14,586 nucleotides of DNA, taken from contig JAKFXW010000104.1 in assembly GCA_021731185.1 (NCBI GenBank), positions 1-14,586 on the forward strand, in the 5' to 3' direction. A model generated the notes under the pieces. It had not been told where the DNA came from. It did no database searches and saw only the letters and a list, made by a program, of their open reading frames with translations. Of this stretch, positions 7,535 to 14,540 are shown piece after piece (position 1 is the stretch's first letter; each line of letters starts with the position of its first letter). The DNA comes from Gallionellaceae bacterium (lineage in GTDB: Bacteria > Pseudomonadota > Gammaproteobacteria > Burkholderiales > Gallionellaceae). Both the position numbers and the translations under genes were made by a program.

Positions 7535-7552
7535 CCCCACAAGGGGACAATG
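7535..7552 (+). repeat. Short palindromic repeat, copy B (upstream of amgK)
   Basis: CCCCACAAGGGGACAATG, identical over all 18 bases to copy A. It lies in the divergent intergenic region, 117 nt upstream of the amgK start and in the sense direction of that operon. Confidence 0.85.
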
Positions 7553-7623
7553 ACATTCCGCAAAGCCTCATCTTGCAGAGTTACAACAAGGCGTGCGGAG
7601 AGACTAATCAGTGCTTCCTAAAG

Positions 7624-7632
7624 TGCTAAAAT
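7624..7632 (+). promoter_or_regulatory. Candidate extended -10 promoter of the amgK operon
   Basis: TGCTAAAAT is an extended -10 box (TGN before TAAAAT), about 38 nt upstream of the amgK ATG. No good -35 hexamer lies at 17 nt, which is acceptable for the extended -10 class. Confidence 0.45.
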
Positions 7633-7669
7633 CGCATAAATCCACAATTAAGGCAATCCAGAACTCATC

Positions 7670-8722
7670 ATGAATCGTCAACAGCTGCGAGATGTTTGGC
7701 TACAAAGCCTGTTTCCCGGCGTATCCTTCAGCGTTACCACGGCCTCTGCCGATGCCAGTTTTCGCAGTTATTTCCGGGTAAACATGGCAGGACGTACTTT
7801 AATTGTGATGGATGCGCCGCCCGAACACGAGAATTGCCTGCCATTCATACACGTCGCGCAACTGTTTCATCAGGCGGGTGTGCATGTGCCGCAAGTTCTG
7901 CAACAAAATTTGGAGCAGGGATTTTTATTATTAACCGACCTGGGCGACACCACTTATTTGCAAGCCTTGAATAAAATAAGCGCGAATGCAACAAGTGTCC
8001 CACAAGGGGACAATGTCATGCAAGCGCGCAACTTATATGGCGCGGCAACCGATGCCTTAATTAAAATTCAGCTGGCCAGCAGCATCGATAAATTGCCGCA
8101 TTATGACGAAGCGATGTTGCTACGCGAGATGCGCTTATTTCCAGATTGGTACATTGCTCGGCATTTGCAAGTTACACTGGACGAAAAACAATCAGCGGCG
8201 TTAAACAATATTTTCCAGCGCATTCTGCAAAATAATTTAGCGCAGCCGCACGTGTATGTGCATCGCGATTATCACTCGCGCAATTTGATGGTGACCACGG
8301 CCAACCTAAATCTCTCAGCCAACCCCGGAATTTTGGATTTTCAGGACGCAGTATGGGGACCTGTCACGTATGATTTGGTGTCGCTTTTTAAAGATGCTTA
8401 CATTCATTGGGAAGAAGCTGATACGCTGGATTGGCTGATACGCTATTGGGAAAAAGCACGGGCAGCTGGCCTGCCAGTACATGTAGATTTTGCCGAATTT
8501 TATCGTGACTATGAATGGGTGGGCGTGCAGAGGCATCTGAAAGTGTTGGGCATTTTTGCGCGGCTATACCATCGTGATGGTAAGGACGGCTATCTCAAAA
8601 ACTTACCGTTGGTGATGAAGTATTTGCGCAATGCTTGTGAGCGTTATGAAGATTTAAAGCCCTTATTAAAATTGTTGGACACTTTGCAGAATAAACAAAC
8701 CATCATGGGATTCACCGTTTGA
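7670..8722 (+). CDS. amgK: N-acetylmuramate/N-acetylglucosamine-1-kinase AmgK
   Basis: This 350-residue aminoglycoside-phosphotransferase-fold kinase phosphorylates the anomeric carbon of MurNAc (and GlcNAc) in peptidoglycan recycling, making MurNAc-1-phosphate for MurU. Signatures: ASADASFRSYFR (25-36), VMDAPPEHENCLPF (46-59), GFLLLTDLGDTTYL (84-97), the catalytic loop HRDYHSRNL (198-206, with D200 and N205), the magnesium motif DFQDA (223-227) followed by VWGPVTYDLVSLFKDA, and GVQRHLKVLGIFARL (285-299). The neighbour encoding MurU, and the divergent lptD, match the Pseudomonas arrangement and support AmgK over a generic phosphotransferase. A repeat-derived VPQGDN (110-115) sits in a loop that looks some 14 residues longer than in the Pseudomonas enzyme as I recall it. 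Known biochemistry in Pseudomonas links this route to intrinsic fosfomycin tolerance; here that is inference. Confidence 0.92.
   Translation: MNRQQLRDVWLQSLFPGVSFSVTTASADASFRSYFRVNMAGRTLIVMDAPPEHENCLPFIHVAQLFHQAGVHVPQVLQQNLEQGFLLLTDLGDTTYLQALNKISANATSVPQGDNVMQARNLYGAATDALIKIQLASSIDKLPHYDEAMLLREMRLFPDWYIARHLQVTLDEKQSAALNNIFQRILQNNLAQPHVYVHRDYHSRNLMVTTANLNLSANPGILDFQDAVWGPVTYDLVSLFKDAYIHWEEADTLDWLIRYWEKARAAGLPVHVDFAEFYRDYEWVGVQRHLKVLGIFARLYHRDGKDGYLKNLPLVMKYLRNACERYEDLKPLLKLLDTLQNKQTIMGFTV
7998..8015 (+). repeat. Short palindromic repeat, copy C (inside amgK)
   Basis: TCCCACAAGGGGACAATG. With the preceding TG it forms a 6-bp stem TGTCCC / GGGACA around ACAAG. It is translated in frame as VPQGDN in an apparent loop insertion of AmgK, between the DLGDTTYL segment and the AATDALIKIQ helix. 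Confidence 0.85.
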
Positions 8723-9408
8723 AAGCCATGCTGCTAGCGGCAGGACGCGGCGAGCGTATGCGCCCATTGACCGACCACACGCCCAAACCATTGCTGGTGG
8801 CGGGCGGCAAGCCGCTCATCGTGTGGCATATCGAAAAGCTGGCACAGGCGGGCATACATGATTTGGTGATTAACCATGCGCATCTGGGTCAGCAACTTGA
8901 AACAATATTGGGCGATGGAAAACAATGGAATGTGCAGATACGCTATTCACCCGAAAACCCTGCCCTGGAAACAGCGGGAGGCATCGCGCTCGCACTGCCT
9001 ATGCTGGGTGATACGCCCTTTGCCGTGATTAACAGCGATATTTATTGCGATTATAATTTTGTGAGCTTGCCCGTCCATGCCGCGCATCTGGCGCAAAAAA
9101 ATCTCACGGCCCATTTAGTGCTGGTGAATAATCCGCAACATCACCCGCAGGGAGATTTTGGTTTGACTCATGGACACGTAACCGATGCCGAACCTAAATT
9201 TACCTTCAGCGGCATCGGCGTTTATCAACCCGGTTTATTCGCTAAAATACTGCGCGGTAGCAAGGCACCGCTTGCGCCCTTATTGCGCCAGCAAATTGCA
9301 CTTAACCAGGTGAGTGGTGAGCAGCACGCGGGATACTGGATAGACGTGGGTACGCAGCAACGCCTGCAACAATTAAATGACCATTTACGACACACGAACC
9401 ATGCATAA
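8719..9408 (+). CDS. murU: N-acetylmuramate-1-phosphate uridylyltransferase MurU
   Basis: This 229-residue nucleotidyltransferase converts MurNAc-1-phosphate plus UTP to UDP-MurNAc, completing the AmgK-MurU salvage route that bypasses MurA/MurB. Visible are the NTP-binding signature MLLAAGRGERMRPLT (4-18) with HTPKPLL, the sugar-phosphate segment YSPENPALETAGGI, the metal-binding INSDIYCDY, NNPQHHPQGDFGL, TFSGIGVYQP, APLLRQ and WIDVGT. I choose the TTG at 8719, which overlaps the amgK stop as TTGA. It restores the conserved MKAM N-terminus of the Pseudomonas protein; the next ATG (8728) would lose the first three residues. The overlap implies translational coupling to amgK. Confidence 0.92.
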   Translation: MKAMLLAAGRGERMRPLTDHTPKPLLVAGGKPLIVWHIEKLAQAGIHDLVINHAHLGQQLETILGDGKQWNVQIRYSPENPALETAGGIALALPMLGDTPFAVINSDIYCDYNFVSLPVHAAHLAQKNLTAHLVLVNNPQHHPQGDFGLTHGHVTDAEPKFTFSGIGVYQPGLFAKILRGSKAPLAPLLRQQIALNQVSGEQHAGYWIDVGTQQRLQQLNDHLRHTNHA

Positions 9409-10753
9409 CATGATTGATAGTTACAGCGCACGCCGCCATCAACTTATGGCACACATGCAGCAGGGTATCGCCGTCATCCCCACAGCGTCAGAGGTGCGGC
9501 GCAATGGGGACGCGCATTACCCATTTCGTTTTGACAGTTATTTTCATTATCTGACGGGCTTTGATGAGGCCGAGGCAGTATTGGTGCTGGTCGCCAACCC
9601 GGCAAGCACAGGCGCAGTCCCACAAGGGGACAATGAAAAAAACAGCGCTCCGCAATCTATTTTATTTTGTCTTGAAAAAGATCACGAGCGCGAAATATGG
9701 GATGGTTTTCGTTATGGCCCTGCCGCCGCACGTGAAAAATTTGGCTTCGATGCGGCATTTCCCATTAGCCAGTTAGACGAAAAGTTAACCGAGCTTATGG
9801 GCAATCAAAACGCAATCTACTATCCGCTGGGGTTGCACGACGCATGGGATAAGCGCGTGTTAGCTTTACGCGCCAAAGTGCTGGCACAAGTTCGCAGTGG
9901 CATTGCTGCGCCACATGCCTTACAGGACGTGCGTTTTCTGCTGGATGAAATGCGCTTGATAAAAGATCATCTCGAGATTGACGCCATGCGTCGTGCGGCC
10001 AACATTTCTGCGGCGGCACATGTTCGAGCGATGCGTGCCACGCGCCCCGGCATGATGGAATATGAAATTGAAGCCGAGTTGCTATACGAATTTCGCAAGA
10101 ACGGCGCGCAAGCACCCGCCTACACCTCGATTGTGGCGAGCGGTGCAAATGCCTGCGTGCTGCACTACATCAACAATAATGCGCCGTTGCGCGATGGCGA
10201 TTTATTGTTAATAGATGCCGCGTGCGAATTGCAAGGGTACGCTTCTGACATTACCCGCACTTTTCCGGTCAATGGAAAATTTACTGCCGCGCAAAAAGAC
10301 GTGTATGAAATTGTGCTGGCAGCGCAGCTTGCTGCCATTGCCGCTGCGCGCCCTACAGGATATTGGAACGACCCGCACGATGTTGCCTTGCGCGTGTTGG
10401 CGCAGGGTTTTATTGATTTGAAATTATGCGCGGGTACGGTCGATGCGGTGCTGGAAAGCGGCGACTATAAAAAGTTTTACATGCACCGCACCGGACATTG
10501 GCTGGGTAAGGACGTGCATGATGTGGGCGCGTATAAACTTGCGGGCAAGTGGCGCGTCTTGCAGCCCGGCATGGTGCTGACCGTGGAGCCAGGTTGTTAC
10601 ATTCGTCCGGCGGATAATGTGCCGCAGGATTTATGGAACATCGGCATACGCATTGAAGATGATGTGGTGATTACCGGGCAAGGCTGTGAAGTGTTGAGTG
10701 CAGCCGCACCTAAAACAGTGGCCGATATTGAAGCACTGATGAAGCGCACATGA
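9401..10753 (+). CDS. pepP: Xaa-Pro aminopeptidase PepP (aminopeptidase P)
   Basis: This cytoplasmic dimanganese peptidase of the M24 family removes an N-terminal residue next to proline. Counting from the ATG at 9401 it has 450 residues. All five metal ligands are visible: D272 and D283 in the pair IDAACE / SDITRTF, H366 in TGHWLG, E396 in TVEPGCY and E419 in RIEDDV. DVHDVG and the N-terminal YPFRFDSYFHYLTGFDEAEAV also fit. The frame is open back to an ATG at 9377, but that start overlaps murU by 32 nt; ATG 9401 (8-nt overlap) or 9410 is more likely, and no start has a good ribosome binding site. Residues about 68-83 form an apparent extra loop containing VPQGDN from the short repeat. The pepP-ubiH order is the same as in E. 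coli. Confidence 0.95.
   Translation: MHNMIDSYSARRHQLMAHMQQGIAVIPTASEVRRNGDAHYPFRFDSYFHYLTGFDEAEAVLVLVANPASTGAVPQGDNEKNSAPQSILFCLEKDHEREIWDGFRYGPAAAREKFGFDAAFPISQLDEKLTELMGNQNAIYYPLGLHDAWDKRVLALRAKVLAQVRSGIAAPHALQDVRFLLDEMRLIKDHLEIDAMRRAANISAAAHVRAMRATRPGMMEYEIEAELLYEFRKNGAQAPAYTSIVASGANACVLHYINNNAPLRDGDLLLIDAACELQGYASDITRTFPVNGKFTAAQKDVYEIVLAAQLAAIAAARPTGYWNDPHDVALRVLAQGFIDLKLCAGTVDAVLESGDYKKFYMHRTGHWLGKDVHDVGAYKLAGKWRVLQPGMVLTVEPGCYIRPADNVPQDLWNIGIRIEDDVVITGQGCEVLSAAAPKTVADIEALMKRT
9618..9635 (+). repeat. Short palindromic repeat, copy D (inside pepP)
   Basis: TCCCACAAGGGGACAATG, identical to copy C over 18 bases. The stem is GTCCC / GGGAC around ACAAG. It is read in the same frame as copy C (VPQGDN), in a loop of the N-terminal domain between the EAVLVLVAN strand and SILFCLEKD, where the E. 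coli enzyme is about a dozen residues shorter. Confidence 0.85.
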
Positions 10754-11922
10754 GCCAGGTTTATGACATCGCCATTATCGGCGGCGGGCCAGTGGGCGCA
10801 GCCTTGGCCTTGGCACTGCGCGACAGCGGCTTGCAGGTTACCTTGCTGGAAGCGCGGCCAGCTGAGAGTGCGGTCGCCGATCCTCGTGCGTTGGCGATTT
10901 CCTACGGCAGTCGCTTGATACTGGCGCGGCTGGGTGTGTGGGATGCCATCAATAAAATCACTCCTATCCGCACTATCCACATTTCCCAGAAGCACTCTTT
11001 CGGGCGCACCGTGTTGCGCGCGGATGAGCTGGGCGTGCCCGAGTTGGGCTACGTTTTGCCCTATCACTTATTGCAACAGCAATTGCAAATCGCCTTGCAA
11101 GCCAGTCAGGTCAAAATACAGAGAGGAGCGGTGGTATCGCAACTGCAAGGCGACACTACAGATGTAACGATCACTTATCAACATGCCGGAAAAGAAAGTG
11201 TACTCAATACAAAGTTAGCCGTGGTGGCAGACGGCGGCAAATTGCTGGAAGCAACCCACCCACCGCACATTCACGACTACGGGCAAAGTGCGCTTATCGC
11301 ACACATCACCTGCACGCAGCCGCAACTCACCACAGCGTTCGAGCGATTTACCGCACAAGGTCCGGTCGCATTACTGCCATTTGGTGATGGCTACGAATTA
11401 GTATGGACGGTCGCGCAGGAAGATGTGCAGACCATGTTGGACTGGGACAACGCAACATTTCTGGCTCAATTACAGCAGCACTTCGGTGATCGCGTAGGTG
11501 ATTTTTTAAGCGTGGGAACGCGCACCCATTTCCCATTACGATTAAAGCGCGCGCCACAATGCACCATACCGCACACCGTGTTGCTGGGAAATGCCGCGCA
11601 AACTTTGCATCCAGTAGCGGGGCAGGGTTTTAATTTGGGGCTGCGAGATGTATGGGAACTGGCGCAGGCAATACAGCGCAGCGTGGATGAAAATGCCAGT
11701 AGGGAAAATTTAGGTTCGCCAGCCATGCTCGCCGACTTTCAAAAATCTCGCAAGCTGGATCGTGACGCAGGCATTCGGTTTACAGATAGTCTGGTGCGAT
11801 TATTCTCGAACGATTTAGTCCTGCTCAGCGGCGGACGCGCTGCAGCATTTTCAGTGCTGGATAATTTACCGAACGTGAAAAAATTTGTAGCTAAAAGAAT
11901 GATGTTCGGCAGCAATGGTTAG
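10750..11922 (+). CDS. ubiH: Ubiquinone-biosynthesis FAD monooxygenase, UbiH type
   Basis: This 390-residue flavoprotein hydroxylase of the UbiH/COQ6 family acts in aerobic ubiquinone synthesis; by family and by position behind pepP it is most likely UbiH, which hydroxylates 2-octaprenyl-6-methoxyphenol. Visible are the FAD-binding DIAIIGGGPVGAALALAL (6-23), the substrate-side DPRALAISYGS (44-54), the conserved VVADGG (158-163) in the place of the usual ADG motif, and the C-terminal FAD segment GNAAQTLHPVAGQGFNLG (280-297). UbiF and UbiI relatives share these motifs, so the exact ring position is inferred. The start ATG overlaps the pepP stop (ATGA), suggesting coupling. It is the last gene of the amgK operon. 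Confidence 0.88.
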   Translation: MSQVYDIAIIGGGPVGAALALALRDSGLQVTLLEARPAESAVADPRALAISYGSRLILARLGVWDAINKITPIRTIHISQKHSFGRTVLRADELGVPELGYVLPYHLLQQQLQIALQASQVKIQRGAVVSQLQGDTTDVTITYQHAGKESVLNTKLAVVADGGKLLEATHPPHIHDYGQSALIAHITCTQPQLTTAFERFTAQGPVALLPFGDGYELVWTVAQEDVQTMLDWDNATFLAQLQQHFGDRVGDFLSVGTRTHFPLRLKRAPQCTIPHTVLLGNAAQTLHPVAGQGFNLGLRDVWELAQAIQRSVDENASRENLGSPAMLADFQKSRKLDRDAGIRFTDSLVRLFSNDLVLLSGGRAAAFSVLDNLPNVKKFVAKRMMFGSNG

Positions 11923-12164
11923 AGTGGAATGTTTTTAACAGAATCGGCGGGAACAACACACTGCCTAGTGATCAATCGTTGGATATCATGGTCGGCGTAA
12001 AGATTCAATCGTGACATAGCACTATTACACCGGAAGCCGACAGACACTTGGTTAATGCGGCGACCATCAGGTCATTTGACCGCGCACCTAGACAACTTTC
12101 GCGCTTGCGAAATTAGGGCAAAATCCTACGATGACCTGCTAATGCGACAGAACGCGAATTAGAA
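11923..12164. other. Convergent intergenic region with small hairpin
   Basis: These 242 nt separate the ends of ubiH and the opposing outer-membrane protein gene. Two short perfect inverted repeats occur: GGTCA-TT-TGACC (12070-12081) and TTTCGC-GCTT-GCGAAA (12097-12112). Neither is followed by a run of T on either strand, so neither is a clear intrinsic terminator. I see no convincing gene, and no decayed gene I can name. Confidence 0.5.
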
Positions 12165-13889
12165 TTAAAAAGAATCCTGCCCCTTAATAAGAAACTGCAC
12201 CGACTTAATATCACTTGTTGGGTTAATCGGAAAAGCCAAGTCTATGTGAATGACATTGCCAAACGCAGAGCGATCATTAAACATGCGTACACCGATGCCA
12301 ACATTACTCAACCAGTTCGGATTAATGACATTCTGATTACCCCCGCCCCAGGCGCGACCCACGTCGTAGAACACCGCGCCACCGACCCGAAATATTCGGA
12401 ATACATATAAATTGCTGTAACCGCGTTGTTCCAACGACAGCAGCACTCGCTGTGTTCCAGCCTGATAGCGCAGCGGGTAGCCGCGCAAACCTGTGTCGCC
12501 GCCTAATAATAATTGATTGGATACCGCACCTTCGTGTACGGTGTCAACAGCTGCCTTGGCATAAAATAATCCATGCCCGTTTTGTGGGCGATAGTATCTA
12601 GCCAAGCCGCCTAGTAAGCGCACATCTCCGTCCTCATTCCCATTCCGGCCAGAAAGATGCCCAGATAAAAACAGGGTTTGCTTGGCAGACAGATACCAGC
12701 CCTTACTCACACTGCCATTATAAATCCAATACTTGCGCGTGGAGTCCCACATCGAGCGCCCCAACTGAGCTTTGGCGGTTAAGCCTCTATTAAAAAATTC
12801 TGCACGATTGATTAAATCGCGATTAGTGACTTTTTCAAATTCATCTTCAACCACTTCATAACGCACAAAAGGCGCGATGATTTTTTGATCGAATGGCAAC
12901 ACGAGGGGGGTGGGCAGCAGGGGATCTAATTGGTATTCATTCTGCTGATATTGCGCGCCTACCGAGTATCGCCGTACCCAGCCATTGACCAGCCCCCTTG
13001 ATAACCCGCCAAATATTTCGTGGGACGCAGAGAAGTGGCGGTACTGTCCGACAATAACCCCGCTGTTAAATTCAGATTCGATACGTTCATTAACGTCCGC
13101 CGATATGCCTGCTGCCCAACGTGCATCCAGCGCGTAAAACGGTCTGTTCAATGCAAAACGGTTTTCCTTGCCATCATCATAATTGGCGTGCGAATACGAA
13201 ATTTGTTCCCAATCACCAAACAAGTGATTTTGGCTGACGAAAAATTCTGTGCCCGTCCTATCCACGTCAGTCTTGCTGGTGTAACCTATATTAATTCCAG
13301 TACCCAACAGATTTTTTTCAATGAGCATGATACTGCTTGAATTCGTGCCACCCGAACGACCCAAAGTTGCTCCAAATTCGAGCGACCAGCTATCCCGCGT
13401 TTTTATTTCTATATCGACCACGCCGTTCTTATAAGCCATGGGTGAAATACTGACATCATAAATATAGCGGTTGCTGCGTAAAACCCGTTCCGTTTCTTCA
13501 ATCAAACGCACCGACACCAACTCTCCCCTGTTGAAAAGTACAAATTGCTGTATGACAGCCGGACGAGTTTTAAAATGCAATGCGTTGGCCAGACGATAGA
13601 TCAACTTATCCTCTTTAGGATTTTCCAGATCGAATATATCCTGCGAGTTAATTTTAATGTTGCCGATGACTGCACCCGCAGCTTCAAGCTCGGCAAAAGT
13701 TAGTATGGACATCGTGACAACATTCTGTTGCTTGACTGCAGGTTGTGTTTTTTCTACTACAGGTATTTGCGTTTGTGCCATTAGGGGCGTGATGATGCAC
13801 GACAGCATCAAAATAATGGTATGACTCCAACTCCAACTTCTATTTAAATTTAAGGTGGGTAAGCGTGAATAAAGCACGTTAAAATGCAC
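12165..13889 (-). CDS. Omp85-superfamily (BamA/TamA-like) outer-membrane protein with one POTRA-like domain
   Basis: This 574-residue protein uses a GTG start at 13889-13887, supported by a ribosome binding site AAGGA 9 nt upstream. The signal peptide is long (charged and Trp/Ser-rich n-region, hydrophobic 24-37, likely cleavage after LMA at 38). Residues about 75-165 read as a single POTRA-like domain (IGNIKI, then LVSVRLIEETERVLRSNRYI and VDIEIKTRDSW). The remainder is alternating beta-strand sequence of a 16-strand-like barrel ending in phenylalanine, the usual BAM signal. GDTGLRGYPLRYQAG (464-478) corresponds to the lid-loop VRGF/LRGY signature of the superfamily, and GGAVFYDVGRAW follows. 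It is too short to be BamA (five POTRAs) or TamA (three). Its substrate is unknown, and a role in assembly or secretion is only inference from the family. Confidence 0.8.
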   Translation of the reverse strand: MHFNVLYSRLPTLNLNRSWSWSHTIILMLSCIITPLMAQTQIPVVEKTQPAVKQQNVVTMSILTFAELEAAGAVIGNIKINSQDIFDLENPKEDKLIYRLANALHFKTRPAVIQQFVLFNRGELVSVRLIEETERVLRSNRYIYDVSISPMAYKNGVVDIEIKTRDSWSLEFGATLGRSGGTNSSSIMLIEKNLLGTGINIGYTSKTDVDRTGTEFFVSQNHLFGDWEQISYSHANYDDGKENRFALNRPFYALDARWAAGISADVNERIESEFNSGVIVGQYRHFSASHEIFGGLSRGLVNGWVRRYSVGAQYQQNEYQLDPLLPTPLVLPFDQKIIAPFVRYEVVEDEFEKVTNRDLINRAEFFNRGLTAKAQLGRSMWDSTRKYWIYNGSVSKGWYLSAKQTLFLSGHLSGRNGNEDGDVRLLGGLARYYRPQNGHGLFYAKAAVDTVHEGAVSNQLLLGGDTGLRGYPLRYQAGTQRVLLSLEQRGYSNLYVFRIFRVGGAVFYDVGRAWGGGNQNVINPNWLSNVGIGVRMFNDRSAFGNVIHIDLAFPINPTSDIKSVQFLIKGQDSF

Positions 13890-13924
13890 TTGATGATTTC
13901 CTTAAAAAAATTCCGTGCTTACAT

Positions 13925-13950
13925 GCGAATAATTTTAGCGAATAATTTTT
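13925..13950. repeat. Two 13-bp tandem repeats in the divergent promoter region
   Basis: GCGAATAATTTT plus one base occurs twice with a 13-nt period (13925-13937 and 13938-13950), differing only at the last base. It lies between the Omp85-like gene and nth. A period slightly longer than one helical turn could place two binding sites on nearly the same face, but no regulator is recognised. Confidence 0.6.
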
Positions 13951-13972
13951 ATGCGCAAAGTTTCACTCAAAA

Positions 13973-13978
13973 TATAAT
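13973..13978 (+). promoter_or_regulatory. Candidate -10 box for nth
   Basis: A perfect TATAAT, 40 nt upstream of the nth ATG. No good -35 box lies 16-18 nt upstream. A direct repeat TCCTTAAAT (14001-14009 and 14012-14020) runs into the start codon, so no normal ribosome binding site is present. Confidence 0.35.
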
Positions 13979-14018
13979 GTCATCAAGTCGAATCATTGCA
14001 TCCTTAAATATTCCTTAA

Positions 14019-14540
14019 ATGAACTCTGCTAAACGCCATGCGATTTTTCAGTGCCTGCAGGCAAGCAATCCGCATCCCACCACAGAGCTTGAATACAGCA
14101 CGCCGTTTGAATTATTACTCGCGGTAGTACTGTCCGCTCAAGCCACGGATGTTAGCGTGAACCATGCCACACGACAACTGTATGCCATCGCCAACACACC
14201 GCAAGCAATATTGGATTTGGGTGAAACACAATTGCGCAACTATATTCAACGCATAGGTTTATATAAAACCAAGGCTAAACATATTATTCAAACCTGTGTG
14301 TTGTTATTAACAAAACATGGCGGCATCGTACCGCAAACCCGTGAGGAGCTGGAAGCCTTGCCCGGCGTAGGCCGTAAGACGGCGAATGTCGTTTTAAACA
14401 CCGCTTTTGGGCAGCCGACCATTGCGGTTGATACACATATATTCAGAGTGTCCAATCGCACAGGCATTGCACCCGGCAAGACTGTGCTGGAGGTAGAGCG
14501 ACAATTAGAAAAACATGTGCCGCGAGAATTTAAAGTTTAA
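14019..14540 (+). CDS. nth: Endonuclease III, 3' end missing (reading frame closed by fold-back)
   Basis: 173 codons match the first four fifths of endonuclease III, the base-excision-repair DNA glycosylase and AP lyase for oxidised pyrimidines. Family features: NPHPTTELEYSTPFELLLAV (17-36), SAQATDVSVN (39-48), the helix-hairpin-helix LPGVGRKTANVVLNTAFG (114-131) with catalytic K120, and AVDTHIFRVSNRTG (136-149) with catalytic D138; both catalytic positions have the same numbers as in E. coli. The C-terminal ~38 residues, including the four cysteines of the [4Fe-4S] cluster, are absent because the sequence turns back on itself at 14535. The last codons KV and the stop are therefore probably artificial. 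Treat this as a partial gene, not as a naturally short Nth. Confidence 0.93.
   Translation: MNSAKRHAIFQCLQASNPHPTTELEYSTPFELLLAVVLSAQATDVSVNHATRQLYAIANTPQAILDLGETQLRNYIQRIGLYKTKAKHIIQTCVLLLTKHGGIVPQTREELEALPGVGRKTANVVLNTAFGQPTIAVDTHIFRVSNRTGIAPGKTVLEVERQLEKHVPREFKV

Larger units (their letters stand above)
7374..7669. other. Divergent lptD / amgK intergenic region
   Basis: These 296 nt lie between the two divergent operons. I see a candidate lptD promoter, a candidate amgK -10 box, one copy of the window's short palindromic repeat (7535-7552) and one related sequence (7420-7436). A 14-nt inverted repeat, CTCAAT-AA-ATTGAG (7481-7494), overlaps the candidate lptD -35 box and could be an operator. 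A perfect TTGACA at 7502-7507 has no matching -10 box at normal spacing. No gene is supported here. Confidence 0.7.

Noticed and set aside
7550..7621. A 23-codon frame starting at the ATG of repeat copy B, as an amgK leader peptide
   Set aside because: The likely amgK -10 box (7624-7632) lies downstream of it, so it would not be in the main amgK transcript, and the peptide shows no recognisable leader features.
9633..9776. A 47-codon frame starting at the ATG of repeat copy D, beginning MKKTALRNLFYF
   Set aside because: It overlaps pepP in another frame, where PepP is clearly the real protein. The signal-peptide look is a by-product of an A-rich stretch.
10533..10550. ACTTGCGGGCAAGT as another repeat family member in pepP
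   Set aside because: It lacks the CAAGGGG core and encodes a normal-looking segment of PepP, so it is a chance palindrome.
12097..12112. Intrinsic terminator for ubiH or the Omp85-like gene
   Set aside because: The 6-bp stem is perfect, but no T run follows on either strand.
13881..13889. A later methionine (residue 28) as the start of the Omp85-like protein
   Set aside because: The GTG at 13889 has a good AAGGA ribosome binding site and preserves a full signal peptide; the later start has no such support.
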